From CAYMUR01 sp964393615 (GTDB taxonomy: Bacteria > Planctomycetota > Planctomycetia > Pirellulales > Pirellulaceae): DNA of 53,763 nucleotides. The notes beneath the pieces are model-generated. The model had not been told where the DNA came from. It worked only from the letters and a program-made list of their open reading frames with translations, and made no database searches. Below are positions 43,470 to 53,049 of this stretch, in pieces. The stretch's first letter is position 1; every line of letters begins with the position of its first letter. The stretch covers positions 1 through 53,763 of the forward strand of contig CAYMUR010000026.1 in the NCBI GenBank assembly GCA_964393615.1, read 5' to 3'. The translations under genes and the position numbers were made by a program.

Positions 43470-44975
43470 TCATTGGGGTATCAATTCCAAACAGACCAGA
43501 CGATCCGCACCGCGAACGTAGAGCAATCCATGTGCCAGCATCGGTGCGGCCCAACAAGGGCGTCGGAGCAAAGGCCGGGACTCACCGCTGGTTGACTCCT
43601 CGCGCAAATCCACTTCGGTCACCACCTCGTATTTATTTGGATTGACTCGTAACAATTTTAAAGTGCCGAATTCGCCAAGACAGACAAAATGTCCGTCCAC
43701 GTACATTAAGGACGACCGTTCTCGTATTCGGGCTGGTAACTGATCCCGCCACATGGTTTTTCCAGTCTTCCACTCAATGCATTTCATTTCCGCATCAGGT
43801 TCGTTGCGTCCACTACATCCATAAAGAAACCCACCCATGTGAATGGGCGTGTTCCAGTGCGCCCGCATGGCTTTGTCACGACGTCGGCTACGATCGTCCC
43901 AGACTACCTCGTATCTGCCAGGCTCAACTTTCACAACCGAACTGCCGATCTGGTACGTTTCGGAAATAAACACCTCGTCTCCAACAATAACGGGCGTACT
44001 TGCATTGACGCTTTCCAACATCGGGGCACGCCATGGATAGAAAAAATCCTGCTTGCCTTGAAGGGGCTCGAAACCAATCAGCCCCTCGCGACAAAAAGCA
44101 AATCCCCAGCGCCGATTAGCGATGGTAGCAAATTGAATCACAGCATAACTGGCAAGTTGGTCCGTCATTTCATACCGAACTTCACCAGAATACTTGTCAA
44201 AAGCGACAATTCCACTGCCGTTTCCGTCAACCTGGCCGCCACTTGAGTACAATTCGGGGCTACCTGGGGGACTGCCACCAACCATGCAGATCAACAGGTC
44301 ACCTTCGACCCTCGGTGTACTGCCTACACCAAAGAAATTCTGCACGACGTCGTATTCTCGGCTGGTATCTACAGCCCAGAGCAACGCCCCGTCCTCAGCA
44401 GCTAAACAGTGAAGTTTTCCTTCACTACCCAAAATATAAACACGATCACCATCGATGACAGGAGAACAACGCGGGCCGTTGTTATACCCCAACAAATCAC
44501 GATAGTTCGTTTCGTATTCAAATTGCCACAGTTGTTCGCCTGTCTCTGCATGGAGACAATACAACCTGGCTTGATCCTCAAATCGGTCAAACTGATAAAA
44601 ACGACCATGGCTCACCGAACCAATCCCATAACTGACGCCCAGTGACCGCTGCCAGACAATTTTCAATTTCCCGTCCGACCAATCGGTAATAATTCCCGTT
44701 TCTGGGGATTTACTGTCCCCTGTCGGCCCTAAAAAGCCAGGCCAGTTAGAACCGGCTTGACGCGTCCACAAGCTCTTCCATGAACCTTTTTCCGGAATTT
44801 TCTCAGGATTCACAACGTCCGTAACATCCTCTTTGACTTTTTTTTCTGCCACCTCTGCGACCACAATCTCTTCCACTTTTTCTACGGCAACAGACTCACT
44901 GGACTGTTCGCTAGCCGAACACCCACAAACAGCAATCAGCAGAGAACTGAAAACTGGAATTCGTGTTAATTTCAT
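43470..44975 (-). CDS. PQQ-binding-like beta-propeller lipoprotein
   Basis: A 501-residue protein from ATG 44975 (MKLTRIPVFSSLLIAVCGCSASEQ) with a lipobox near the CGC. A charged, Val/Glu/Lys-rich stretch (about residues 25-55) leads to a propeller. Blades show the W-motif of PQQ repeats: WPGFLGPTGDSKSPETGI, LYCLHAETGEQLWQFEYETN, LHCLAAEDGALLWAVDTSR and MKCIEWKTGKTMWRDQ. This WxGxxGDGxS-type start is common in planctomycete PQQ-like proteins that usually lack dehydrogenase activity. Divergent from arfB. Confidence 0.88.
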   Translation of the reverse strand: MKLTRIPVFSSLLIAVCGCSASEQSSESVAVEKVEEIVVAEVAEKKVKEDVTDVVNPEKIPEKGSWKSLWTRQAGSNWPGFLGPTGDSKSPETGIITDWSDGKLKIVWQRSLGVSYGIGSVSHGRFYQFDRFEDQARLYCLHAETGEQLWQFEYETNYRDLLGYNNGPRCSPVIDGDRVYILGSEGKLHCLAAEDGALLWAVDTSREYDVVQNFFGVGSTPRVEGDLLICMVGGSPPGSPELYSSGGQVDGNGSGIVAFDKYSGEVRYEMTDQLASYAVIQFATIANRRWGFAFCREGLIGFEPLQGKQDFFYPWRAPMLESVNASTPVIVGDEVFISETYQIGSSVVKVEPGRYEVVWDDRSRRRDKAMRAHWNTPIHMGGFLYGCSGRNEPDAEMKCIEWKTGKTMWRDQLPARIRERSSLMYVDGHFVCLGEFGTLKLLRVNPNKYEVVTEVDLREESTSGESRPLLRRPCWAAPMLAHGLLYVRGADRLVCLELIPQ

Positions 44976-45179
44976 GTGTCCCATCCCGGATACAACAAGG
45001 TATAGTTCGGCAAAAAAGAGCCAAACGGTGCATCCACCAATCGCAGTAAACTTTTAACTGCCAACGAGCTACAACTATAAAGGATGATCCAAATTGTTAC
45101 CAGACTCACAACCCACGAAAGCGTTTTTTAACTAAAATCGACATTGGCGATATCAATGTACGGAAAATGGTGAATCCTA

Positions 45180-45608
45180 ATGGAACAACTGGTTGTCAAC
45201 TCTCGCATCAAAATCCCTTTGAACGAATTTGATTTGCGCTACGACCGAAGTAGTGGACCTGGAGGTCAAAATGTCAACAAATTGGCAACGAAAGTCACAC
45301 TACGGTGGGCGGTAACAACATCCCCCAGTCTTAGTGAAACGGTCCGACAACGGTTTTTAAAACATTACCGTCGCCGCATCACCAAGTCAGGCGACCTAGT
45401 CATCAACAGCCAGAGATTTCGAGACCAAAGCCGCAACATCAATGACTGTTATGAAAAGCTGCGCGGCCTGCTGGAGAAAGTGGCAGCGCCCCCCAAAAAA
45501 CGAAAACCGACTAAACCGACCCGGGCTTCTCGCGAAAAAAGATTGCGCGAAAAACGTGGGCGGTCAAAATCCATCGAACGACGAAAACCGCCAGGCATGG
45601 GCGATTAA
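45180..45608 (+). CDS. arfB: ArfB-like ribosome rescue peptidyl-tRNA hydrolase
   Basis: A 142-residue RF1-like protein. The GGQ motif (Gly28-Gly29-Gln30) lies in RSSGPGGQNVNKLATKVTLRW, and the C-terminus is a basic tail (KKRKPTKPTRASREKRLREKRGR) that would enter the mRNA channel of stalled ribosomes. Size and layout match ArfB/YaeJ/ICT1, which free stalled ribosomes. No codon-recognition domain is present. Divergent from the PQQ-like gene. Confidence 0.92.
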   Translation: MEQLVVNSRIKIPLNEFDLRYDRSSGPGGQNVNKLATKVTLRWAVTTSPSLSETVRQRFLKHYRRRITKSGDLVINSQRFRDQSRNINDCYEKLRGLLEKVAAPPKKRKPTKPTRASREKRLREKRGRSKSIERRKPPGMGD

Positions 45609-45787
45609 GCAAAGCATCTGTGACCCCATGTCTACCAAGTGACTCAGGCAATTTCCGCACTGCACAATGCAATAAGTAATGTCTCTTTTCCATGAGTCGC
45701 TGCCCGAAATGACATGCTCCAAGTGACCAAGGCTTGGGATTGTATTCCCGTCGACAATCTTTGTTCCCTAAAATGGATTCACCAGTT

Positions 45788-46918
45788 TCAACTCAGGGCA
45801 TCCACAACACTTTGAATCGTTTCGCTAACCCGGTCAATCGTGGTTTCATTTGCAAGCAAAATTGGATGGTGAAGTAACACCGTCGTGTCAGCTGCTTGCC
45901 TGCTATAGCTTAGGTCGTTTACCTGTCGACACCGTCGGACGCTGCGTTTTGTAAAACCACGAAACCCGCTATCGATGGCAATTCCCTCTGCCTTTAAGGC
46001 TGCGATCAAATTATCACGATTCAGCTTGCCCCCTGCTTCGTTGTGCTGTACTCGCCAAGCCAATTTATAGTAGGCAGCTCGGTCTTCGGGGTGACTCGTT
46101 CGAACCGGACACAGCGATCGAATTCCTGTTAAATCATGACGGAGGCGAGCAACATTTCTCGCACGTATGCGGTTTCGCTCTTCAAGTTTTTCAAGCTGTG
46201 GCGGTAGGACTGCGGCTTGTAATTCGCTCAGGGGAAATGCCTGGTTGCCCCGTTCGGCATACACTTTCATGCGTTGGTGAATCTCGGCTTGATTCGTCAA
46301 TACAGCTCCGCCGCGACCAGCCGTGAGTAACTTGCTACCACCAAAACTCAACACGGCTGCATTACCCCATGTGCCAGCCAGTTGCCCCCCAACAGATGCC
46401 AGTGGTGCCTGACAGACGTCCTCCAAAACTGACAGACCACGGCTCGTGGCCCATTCTCCTATCTCCGGTACTAGAGCGGTACCACCATGGAGATGAGAAA
46501 CAACCACCGCGCGCGTTCGTGACGTCACTGCACCATCGGCCGATTTTAAATCAAGGCTCCAGGTATGGGGATCAATGTCCACCAATACGGGCAATGCCCC
46601 GATCGCTTCGATCGCACGAAAATTTCCCGGAAAATCGTACCCAGCCAGGATCACTTCATCACCCCGACTGACTGACATGCCGCGCAAGGCTAACTCCACA
46701 CCAACCGTACCTGAGCAGCAAAGGGTTACAAATTCCAGCTGATGTATTTCAGCCAGTAAACGCTGTAACCGGGCATGGCAAGGACCATGATATTTTCCCC
46801 AGCTACCATCAGCGAGTGCCTGGGCCACCGCCCGTTCAACAGTCTCATCGGACAACGGCCACCCAGGTGGGCCTGCGGGAAAAGCCAGTTCACCACCTAG
46901 AAATGCGGGTTTCTTCAC
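45788..46918 (-). CDS. DegT/DnrJ/EryC1/StrS-family PLP enzyme
   Basis: A 376-residue sugar-aminotransferase-fold protein. It has the SSGTVGVELALRGMSVSRGDEVILAGYDFPGNF-like cofactor region (here CCSGTVGVEL), DIDPHTWSLDL and VVVSHLHGGTALVPEIGEWA. The Schiff-base lysine is in VLSFGGSKLLTAGRGGAVLT, and the LSELQAAVLPPQLEKLEERN dimer region is present. Members aminate keto-sugars or act as dehydratases. No sugar-nucleotide genes are adjacent, so the substrate is open. Divergent from the G3E GTPase. Confidence 0.88.
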   Translation of the reverse strand: MKKPAFLGGELAFPAGPPGWPLSDETVERAVAQALADGSWGKYHGPCHARLQRLLAEIHQLEFVTLCCSGTVGVELALRGMSVSRGDEVILAGYDFPGNFRAIEAIGALPVLVDIDPHTWSLDLKSADGAVTSRTRAVVVSHLHGGTALVPEIGEWATSRGLSVLEDVCQAPLASVGGQLAGTWGNAAVLSFGGSKLLTAGRGGAVLTNQAEIHQRMKVYAERGNQAFPLSELQAAVLPPQLEKLEERNRIRARNVARLRHDLTGIRSLCPVRTSHPEDRAAYYKLAWRVQHNEAGGKLNRDNLIAALKAEGIAIDSGFRGFTKRSVRRCRQVNDLSYSRQAADTTVLLHHPILLANETTIDRVSETIQSVVDALS

Positions 46919-47096
46919 AAAACAGTCTTTCTGGCAAAATGCCTATCCATGCCCCATTCGGAGGAGACAACTTGCAAGTTATAATCCTGCTTTCGGCGGG
47001 TGGCTAGTTATGGACAAGCGATGGCGTCCAGCAAGACCGACCACGACCTGCACCCTTGGACACCGTGCTAAGTCTACACGAAAACAGGGACATCCT

Positions 47097-48194
47097 ATGA
47101 AACTTACCCAGTTCATTATGATAGGTGGTTTTTTAGGTGCTGGCAAAACCACTGCCATTGCCAGACTGGCCCGGCAATTCATGGAAACGGGCCGCCAGGT
47201 TGGTCTGGTCACCAACGACCAATCGCATGATCTGGTGGACACACAGTCACTGCGCGCCCAGGGATTTTCGGTGGGCGAGGTTCCTGGTGCATGTTTTTGT
47301 TGCAAGTTTGACGAATTAGTTGACACGTTTTCCCAACTGGGACAGGAGGGACGGCCAGATGTCATTATAGCCGAACCAGTAGGTAGTTGCACGGACCTCG
47401 TGGCAACCGTACTGGAACCCTTACGCAAGTGGCATGATGCCGAAATTCGCGTGGAACCGCTCGTTGTTTTATTAAAACCAGAACACGGTCGGAAAATTCT
47501 TGGGGCCCCCAACAAAGGTGGTTTTTCTCCCAAAGCAGCCTACATTTTTCTAAAACAAATCGAAGAAGCCCAAATTCTGGCGTTGAACAAGATCGACAAA
47601 CTGACACCTGTCGAGTGTGACGAGCTGATCGCTTTGGTCAAGCAAAAATTTCCCCACAAAACAGTGGTTCCCCTGAGCGCAAAAACTGGTACCGGCTTTC
47701 AGAAGTTACAAGATTCCTTGACAGAAAGTCTGACACTTCCTTTTCAACCAATGCCCATCGATTACGAATTGTATGCCGAAGGTGAAGCCGAATTGGGCTG
47801 GCTGAACGCCACCCTTCAGGTGAAAAACTTAACCACAGCGTTTTCCTTAGACCAGCTTGTCAGGGATTTTTTGTCCCGCTTTAAACAAACGCTTGCAGAT
47901 CAGCAGGCCGAACCGGCACACCTGAAAATATTAGCGCAAACTGGCGACGCTGTTTCCTTGGGAAATTTAGTCGACTCGGGTTCCGCCGTAGAACTATCGC
48001 GAACCAGTGAAGGTTTATTTCACGAAACCCGGTTGACAGTCAATGCACGCGTCCTCACCGACCCAGCCATATTAGAATCCATCCTCCGAGACGTGGTAAG
48101 ATGGATTTCTGACGACCAAATCCAATGTGTTATCGACAATATCGACTATTTTCGCCCCGCCCCCCCCACACCCACCCACCGTTTGACTCAATAG
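47097..48194 (+). CDS. G3E-family GTPase (CobW-like metallochaperone)
   Basis: A 365-residue GTPase from ATG 47097 (MKLTQFIMIGGFLGAGKTT), with AGGGA upstream. The P-loop GGFLGAGKTT, the metal-binding CxCC in PGACFCCKFDEL (Cys-Phe-Cys-Cys) and the guanine-specificity ALNKIDKL are clear. The G3E family delivers metals or supports metalloenzymes; the metal cannot be told. The protein ends with a CobW-C-like domain and a Pro-rich tail (APPTPTHRL). No histidine-rich loop is visible, so zinc storage of the YjiA/ZNG type is not obvious. Confidence 0.9.
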   Translation: MKLTQFIMIGGFLGAGKTTAIARLARQFMETGRQVGLVTNDQSHDLVDTQSLRAQGFSVGEVPGACFCCKFDELVDTFSQLGQEGRPDVIIAEPVGSCTDLVATVLEPLRKWHDAEIRVEPLVVLLKPEHGRKILGAPNKGGFSPKAAYIFLKQIEEAQILALNKIDKLTPVECDELIALVKQKFPHKTVVPLSAKTGTGFQKLQDSLTESLTLPFQPMPIDYELYAEGEAELGWLNATLQVKNLTTAFSLDQLVRDFLSRFKQTLADQQAEPAHLKILAQTGDAVSLGNLVDSGSAVELSRTSEGLFHETRLTVNARVLTDPAILESILRDVVRWISDDQIQCVIDNIDYFRPAPPTPTHRLTQ

Positions 48195-48564
48195 CCCGCT
48201 GCACCACCAGCCCGTATCCCCTGCGCCTCGCCTGACATCATTTTGATAGCACTTTTTGATCACATCACCGCTGAACGTGGTAAACACCAACTTATTCCGA
48301 CAAAGAAGCCTAAAATCCTCAAACCACAGCCGTAACAGTACTTACAGCCGATGCACAACTTTAGGACCTATCCCACACGCGCTCCAACCCGTTCAAAACG
48401 GTGCGTTTGTCCTCTTTCGGCATGGTTCTCGCTTTACAGTGATTACAATATTGGTCAAGCGACATCTTGTGGCTATAGCGAACTGTCGCCCGTTTCGGTT
48501 GCCCACCGATGTTCGATTGAATGCTGAATTCAAAGGGTTTTATTTTGTTTAGAAAGGGTTGATC
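48195..48564. other. Intergenic spacer, about 370 bases
   Basis: Between the G3E GTPase and the basic CARDB-protein gene, both plus strand. No gene or hairpin identified; presumably carries the promoter of the latter. AAAGGG precedes the ATG at 48565. Confidence 0.3.
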
Positions 48565-50508
48565 ATGACTTCTCTTCATCGAACTCGATGTCTTTGCCTA
48601 GTGGGCTTGTTGATTGGTATTATACTGGCAGCAGATACTTCGCTGGCCCAAAAAAAACGACGATCTCGGTCCGGCAACCGTCGTGCTACCAAAAACTTTT
48701 CGCCCAGATCGAACTCCAGGGCACCCTCTCGGAACTCTACAAAAAGTTTTTCCCGCTCTCCTAGAAACAACAGTCGAAAGGCCCAGCGACTTCAAAACAG
48801 AGCGAATCGAAAGGCATTGAAAAATTCCTCACGCGGGCGCCGTAACAATTCCCGCAAGAATGCTCAGCTTCCGAACAATCTCTCAAACCGCAGATCTCTT
48901 TCCCGTGGTTCACAAAGCACGCCTCCCAACTTGTCTCAGCCTTCGACGGCGCGTCAACCGAGGACCGACAACCTTGGCAAACGCTCCAAGAAAACAAAAG
49001 TTCGCAGAATCCCAAAGAACTTCGATGCCGGAAAAGGAAATGAAAAATTCCAACAATTGAGCGCGGAGGATTTACCGAATAACAGCAACACCCGTTCCAA
49101 AAACAAACGCGAAGCAAAGCCCAATGATGCCCTCGGCAAACAGGGCCGCAGGAAAAAGGACAGAAAAGGAAAAAGGGACCGCACCATTGAAAAGAAGAAC
49201 AAAAAAGAACGAAAAGAGAACAGTCGTTCGCGTCCTAATAAAAACAAGCAACAACTCAACAAGCAAGGTGATACCAAGAACGCGATCGGCAGTGTTGAAA
49301 AACAACGAGATGCAAAACGCAAGGCAAAGGAATTACGCGGCTCGAAGAGAAACAAAAACAAAAAGATAAACGGTAAGAAAGCAAATCCACAGCTTGTTTC
49401 TCTGGATAAAAAGCTTGATGACGGTAAATTAAACCAGGTGCTGAAAACCAAAAATGCCCGCAAAACGGAGTTGGCCAAACAACTAAAAATGCAGCGCAAA
49501 GGTGGTGACGTAGCGAGGAAACTCCGGCTGCGAGAGAAGGTCGCCAGAAATGGAGGTTGGCGAAGATACCGCCGCAGAAATCTGGGCGTCAGCTTTACGG
49601 CCGGAGCCTTTATGTTCAATTCTGGATGGTGGCCAGGCTACTATCCCGGCTCATGTTACTACCCTCATTGGTGTAACTGGGTAAATTGGTGCTGGAATTG
49701 GAGCTGGCCAGTTAATGGCATCAACTGTTGGGATCCACGCCCGGTTTATTGTCGTCCAATCTTTGGCAACCCCTGCCGAACCTGGGTTGCCTGGAACCAT
49801 TATCCGGTATGGACACCACTCCCCCATGACGTCTGCGGTACCTGGGTCGACGTGGAGCCTGTGGTAATCGAAACTGGATTAGACTTGCAACTGCTGGCGG
49901 TTCGTTTTGTCGACGCCGGTCACCCCGAACAAAATTTCGGTGCTCGTTACCGTGTCTACCTGCGGAACAACAGTGACCAATCAATGAATCAACCGTTCAA
50001 CGTTCTGCTGGTTGCCAGTAACGACACTTCGCCGAGTGTGGATGCGCTCAATGCAGGATTCCAACTAGAAACGATCGACGCTGGAGAAACCAAGGCGATC
50101 GACATTCGCCTACCGATGACCGAGGAGTCATTCTCAAAACTGCACGTGTTGGTCGACAGCCATGAGGACATTAAAGAAACCGAGGAAACCAACAATGGGG
50201 CAATCCTCAACGTTGTTGATATTCTGCCGGTGGATCCTGTGTTGTTCGGCAGTGAAGATCAGCAAATCGTCACAGGGAGCGTAATGACATTGGCAGGCGA
50301 AGGACTTGGTCCGGCACCAGGTCGTGTATTAGTGCACGCCTCAGGTCTGGAATGGGAAGCAGAGATCGAAGGCTGGACCGATCTAGGGGTTCAGATCAAG
50401 CTTCCAGCGCTTCCCGTAACAGACGATACACCGGCTGAGATCGTGCTTTTCCGGGGTGACGATGCGGCCACGAATCCACTTTCGGTAACCATTACTCCTG
50501 CTCCGTAA
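48565..50508 (+). CDS. Secreted highly basic protein with Trp/Cys-rich region, CARDB and IPT-like domains
   Basis: ATG 48565 (AAAGGG six bases upstream). A signal peptide (CLCLVGLLIGIILAADTSLAQ) precedes a Lys/Arg/Asn/Ser-rich, presumably disordered region of about 300 residues. A Trp/Tyr/Cys/Pro-rich module (about 350-440: FNSGWWPGYYPGSCYYPHW, WNWSWPVNGINCWDPRP) follows. The C-terminal half fits a CARDB-like domain (YRVYLRNNSDQSMNQPFNVLL, VDSHEDIKETEETNNGAI) and then an IPT/TIG-like domain (GSVMTLAGEGLGPAPGRVLV). Such proteins may bind polyanions or wall material. The length is 647 residues; no enzyme motif is visible. Confidence 0.75.
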   Translation: MTSLHRTRCLCLVGLLIGIILAADTSLAQKKRRSRSGNRRATKNFSPRSNSRAPSRNSTKSFSRSPRNNSRKAQRLQNRANRKALKNSSRGRRNNSRKNAQLPNNLSNRRSLSRGSQSTPPNLSQPSTARQPRTDNLGKRSKKTKVRRIPKNFDAGKGNEKFQQLSAEDLPNNSNTRSKNKREAKPNDALGKQGRRKKDRKGKRDRTIEKKNKKERKENSRSRPNKNKQQLNKQGDTKNAIGSVEKQRDAKRKAKELRGSKRNKNKKINGKKANPQLVSLDKKLDDGKLNQVLKTKNARKTELAKQLKMQRKGGDVARKLRLREKVARNGGWRRYRRRNLGVSFTAGAFMFNSGWWPGYYPGSCYYPHWCNWVNWCWNWSWPVNGINCWDPRPVYCRPIFGNPCRTWVAWNHYPVWTPLPHDVCGTWVDVEPVVIETGLDLQLLAVRFVDAGHPEQNFGARYRVYLRNNSDQSMNQPFNVLLVASNDTSPSVDALNAGFQLETIDAGETKAIDIRLPMTEESFSKLHVLVDSHEDIKETEETNNGAILNVVDILPVDPVLFGSEDQQIVTGSVMTLAGEGLGPAPGRVLVHASGLEWEAEIEGWTDLGVQIKLPALPVTDDTPAEIVLFRGDDAATNPLSVTITPAP

Positions 50509-50535
50509 CTTGATGCTCAAGAGGTTTTCACGTTG

Positions 50536-50567
50536 AAGGTCGCTCCACTCGGAGCGACCTTTTTTTT
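50536..50567 (+). terminator. Intrinsic terminator after the CARDB-protein gene
   Basis: A perfect 11-bp stem (AAGGTCGCTCC / GGAGCGACCTT) with loop ACTC is followed by a run of T, 28 bases after the stop codon at 50508. Confidence 0.95.
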
Positions 50568-50897
50568 ATGGTCGTGCGAACAGAGAAAACCAATATCACA
50601 GAAAATCGCAATACCTCTGGAAAGCAGGGCCTATGACATCTGCCACCATACCCAGCCTCCCTCTTTTGCCGTGGCTGACGCATTGAACTATGGGGAAAAA
50701 ATTCTTCGCCGAAAACACGTTACTATGCTATGCTGCGCGTTTCGGGAAAGCCTTATGAACTGCGGTCGCCAGAAAGCCTTCGTGTCACACCGTTCCGCTT
50801 TCGAAAATGCGTCCAAGCTCCCATCGCAATATTTAACGATTCGTATTCACTGAATGGCAGTCACCATTCCGTAACCACGAGTGGAATTACGAGTGGA
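50568..50897. other. Intergenic spacer, about 330 bases
   Basis: After the terminator and before the DUF1559 gene. The DUF1559 frame is open from 50730, but its first 56 codons show no conserved features, so the region probably carries the promoter and leader. Confidence 0.35.
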
Positions 50898-51818
50898 ATG
50901 ATGTCAAGTGGTTCTTCTATTGGATCCCAGCCCACCAGCTACCGCACCGGCTTTACCTTGGTAGAGTTACTCGTCGTGGTAACGATCATCGGGGTCTTGC
51001 TTGCTCTCTTGTTACCCGCCATTCAGGCGGCCCGCGAAGCAGCCCGACGAATAGAATGCGCTAACAATCTGCGCAACATGGGCCTGGCAGTCCACAATTA
51101 CCTTAGCGCGTTCAACGTTTTCCCACCTGCATCGACCGAAAAACAGCCACGACATAGTTTCGTCACACGAATCCTGCCTTTCTTTGAGCAGGGTAATACT
51201 TTTGAGTTGGTCAATTTATCACTCAATTGGAATCATCCTGACAATGCGCCCTTTACGAAACAAAATCTGGGAGGAATCCTGATTTGCGGCTCGGCTCCAG
51301 GAGGTCGTGCAGACGACCATGTAACCGACTACACGGTAGCGCTACGCATCGAGACGAATCGTCAGGGGGATGGACATGTCGGCCAACTCGTGGCCAATGG
51401 CACCATCCTCAACCGTGGGCCACCGAACCGTCCATCCTGGCAAGGATTAATGCAACCGGTCGATGGGATTTTCGGTCAATTGGTCAAACCAGCTAGAGTC
51501 CGTGATGGTCTCTCGAATACGATATTGTTTGTCGAAGTAGCGGGAAGACCCTTTGTGCACGAAGAAGGCCGGGAAACTGGCCATCGAACCAGCACACATC
51601 GCTGGGCCAACTGGCAAGTCACGATTGAAATTGACCGTTATTGCGGACAGAGCCAAATGATCAACTGTACTAATAGCGACGAAGTCTATGCCTTTCACCC
51701 CGGCGGCTGTCATGTCGCACACGGCGACGGCTCCGTTCACTTCCTGAGCGAAACAATCCATGCAGATCACTTTGTCACGCTGATCACCTCTTTGGCTGGT
51801 GACCGCATGGCAAAATGA
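50898..51818 (+). CDS. DUF1559 prepilin-like protein
   Basis: ATG 50898 (or 50901) is preferred because GAGTGGA lies just upstream and the prepilin leader then starts close to the N-terminus. The motif RTGFTLVELLVVVTIIGVLLALLLPAIQAAREAARR is the type II/IV N-methylation signal with its hydrophobic helix. The C-terminal FHPGGCHVAHGDGSVHFL is the DUF1559 end motif. The protein has about 306 residues. DUF1559 is greatly expanded in planctomycetes; members are probably pseudopilin-like surface or secretion components. Confidence 0.93.
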   Translation: MMSSGSSIGSQPTSYRTGFTLVELLVVVTIIGVLLALLLPAIQAAREAARRIECANNLRNMGLAVHNYLSAFNVFPPASTEKQPRHSFVTRILPFFEQGNTFELVNLSLNWNHPDNAPFTKQNLGGILICGSAPGGRADDHVTDYTVALRIETNRQGDGHVGQLVANGTILNRGPPNRPSWQGLMQPVDGIFGQLVKPARVRDGLSNTILFVEVAGRPFVHEEGRETGHRTSTHRWANWQVTIEIDRYCGQSQMINCTNSDEVYAFHPGGCHVAHGDGSVHFLSETIHADHFVTLITSLAGDRMAK

Positions 51819-51927
51819 AATCACTTCATCCACCGCCGGCTAACCCTGTATGGACTGAACGCTAGCCAATCGATTCGCCAGGTTACACTTTACTAACAAT
51901 GTCCTGATCGTCTTTCTGACTGAGACA

Positions 51928-53049
51928 TCAGTGACCGGCCGGAAGGGGAGCCGTGGATTTCTCGGAATCCACGAGTGACTTACCCTGTCCCATCAGACTT
52001 TTTTGCCACTCCAAGGCTAACATGACGCAATTAATTCCGGAGCCTATCCCAAGCATGGCAACGTTGTCGCCAGACTGTAGTACCTGTTGGTCGATACCAA
52101 TCGCCATTGTGATCGGTAACGCCACGGCTCCCGTATTGCCTAACCATTCCAAGGTCGTGAAATCATTCTCTGGTTCCAGAGACAACGAGTCTAGCATGAG
52201 CCGACGATGACCTGCTCCCACCTGGTGGCAAAAAGTGCGGTCGATGTCATCGACCGACCAGTCAGATTGCGAGAGAAAACGCTGGAAATTTCGTACGCCG
52301 GTCTCGATCCCTTCTTGCATCAATCGTTCTGAATCAGTCGTCATCAACGGACGCATGTTATCAGCCACCGCTTCATCACGTCCACTTTGGCACAATTCAT
52401 GGTGCTGGGTGTTTGCCGTGACGCTTGCATGAAGTAACCGGTTCCCGGTACGACTTATTTCACGATTGACAAGTAACACCGCACAACTGGCGGACCCAAT
52501 CGTCAGTGATGCAACTGCCTTTTTGATCGAGTTACGTGTCAAGGCCTGGTCACGATTCATCATCTCGATCGTGTTTTCAACCAACTCGCGTCCCCCTTCA
52601 CTCCCGACCACTAATCCCGCTGTAATTTGGCCCAATTCAATCATGTTGGCCACTTGTAAAATGCCATTCAAAATACCTAAACAGGCATTCGACACGTCAT
52701 AGATCAAACATTCTTCCGAAAGCCCCAGTCCACGGTGGACAGCGCAAGAGGTCGCCGGTTCCAGGTGGTCACGACAGACAGAAGCATGAATTAATGCGCC
52801 AATTTCCTTACGATCAATTCCGCCAGCTTCAATCGCACGATCAGCACTGCAAATGCTGTTTTCACTTGGTAAGGTACCGGGACTCCAAAAACGACGCTCA
52901 CGAATCCCCGTCATCAGTTCCATCCGTCCCATCGGTAGTTTCAGCCGTCGATAAACAGGCTCTAACCGTTGTTCAATTTCGGCGGATGTCACGATTTCCG
53001 TGGGCAACGTGTAGCCAAACGCTTCTAAGCAGACATTTTGATAGATCAT
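51928..53049 (-). CDS. FabH/OleA-like 3-oxoacyl-ACP synthase III family protein
   Basis: A 373-residue thiolase-fold protein from ATG 53049 (MIYQNVCLEAFGYTLP); the frame opens at a GTG at 53085. The catalytic triad is complete: Cys123 in DVSNACLGILNG, His275 in TFCHQVGAGHRR and Asn305 in EWLGNTGAVALP. The GIRERRFWSPGTLPSE region and the long form of the His loop resemble OleA/FabH-like enzymes that condense two acyl chains more than FabH priming enzymes. No oleBCD or ACP genes are adjacent. Function not settled. Confidence 0.88.
   Translation of the reverse strand: MIYQNVCLEAFGYTLPTEIVTSAEIEQRLEPVYRRLKLPMGRMELMTGIRERRFWSPGTLPSENSICSADRAIEAGGIDRKEIGALIHASVCRDHLEPATSCAVHRGLGLSEECLIYDVSNACLGILNGILQVANMIELGQITAGLVVGSEGGRELVENTIEMMNRDQALTRNSIKKAVASLTIGSASCAVLLVNREISRTGNRLLHASVTANTQHHELCQSGRDEAVADNMRPLMTTDSERLMQEGIETGVRNFQRFLSQSDWSVDDIDRTFCHQVGAGHRRLMLDSLSLEPENDFTTLEWLGNTGAVALPITMAIGIDQQVLQSGDNVAMLGIGSGINCVMLALEWQKSLMGQGKSLVDSEKSTAPLPAGH

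Noticed and set aside
48954..49619. 221-codon minus-strand frame rich in Phe, Leu and Arg
   Set aside because: It is the complement of the Lys/Arg/Asn-rich region of the CARDB protein; its odd composition follows from that.
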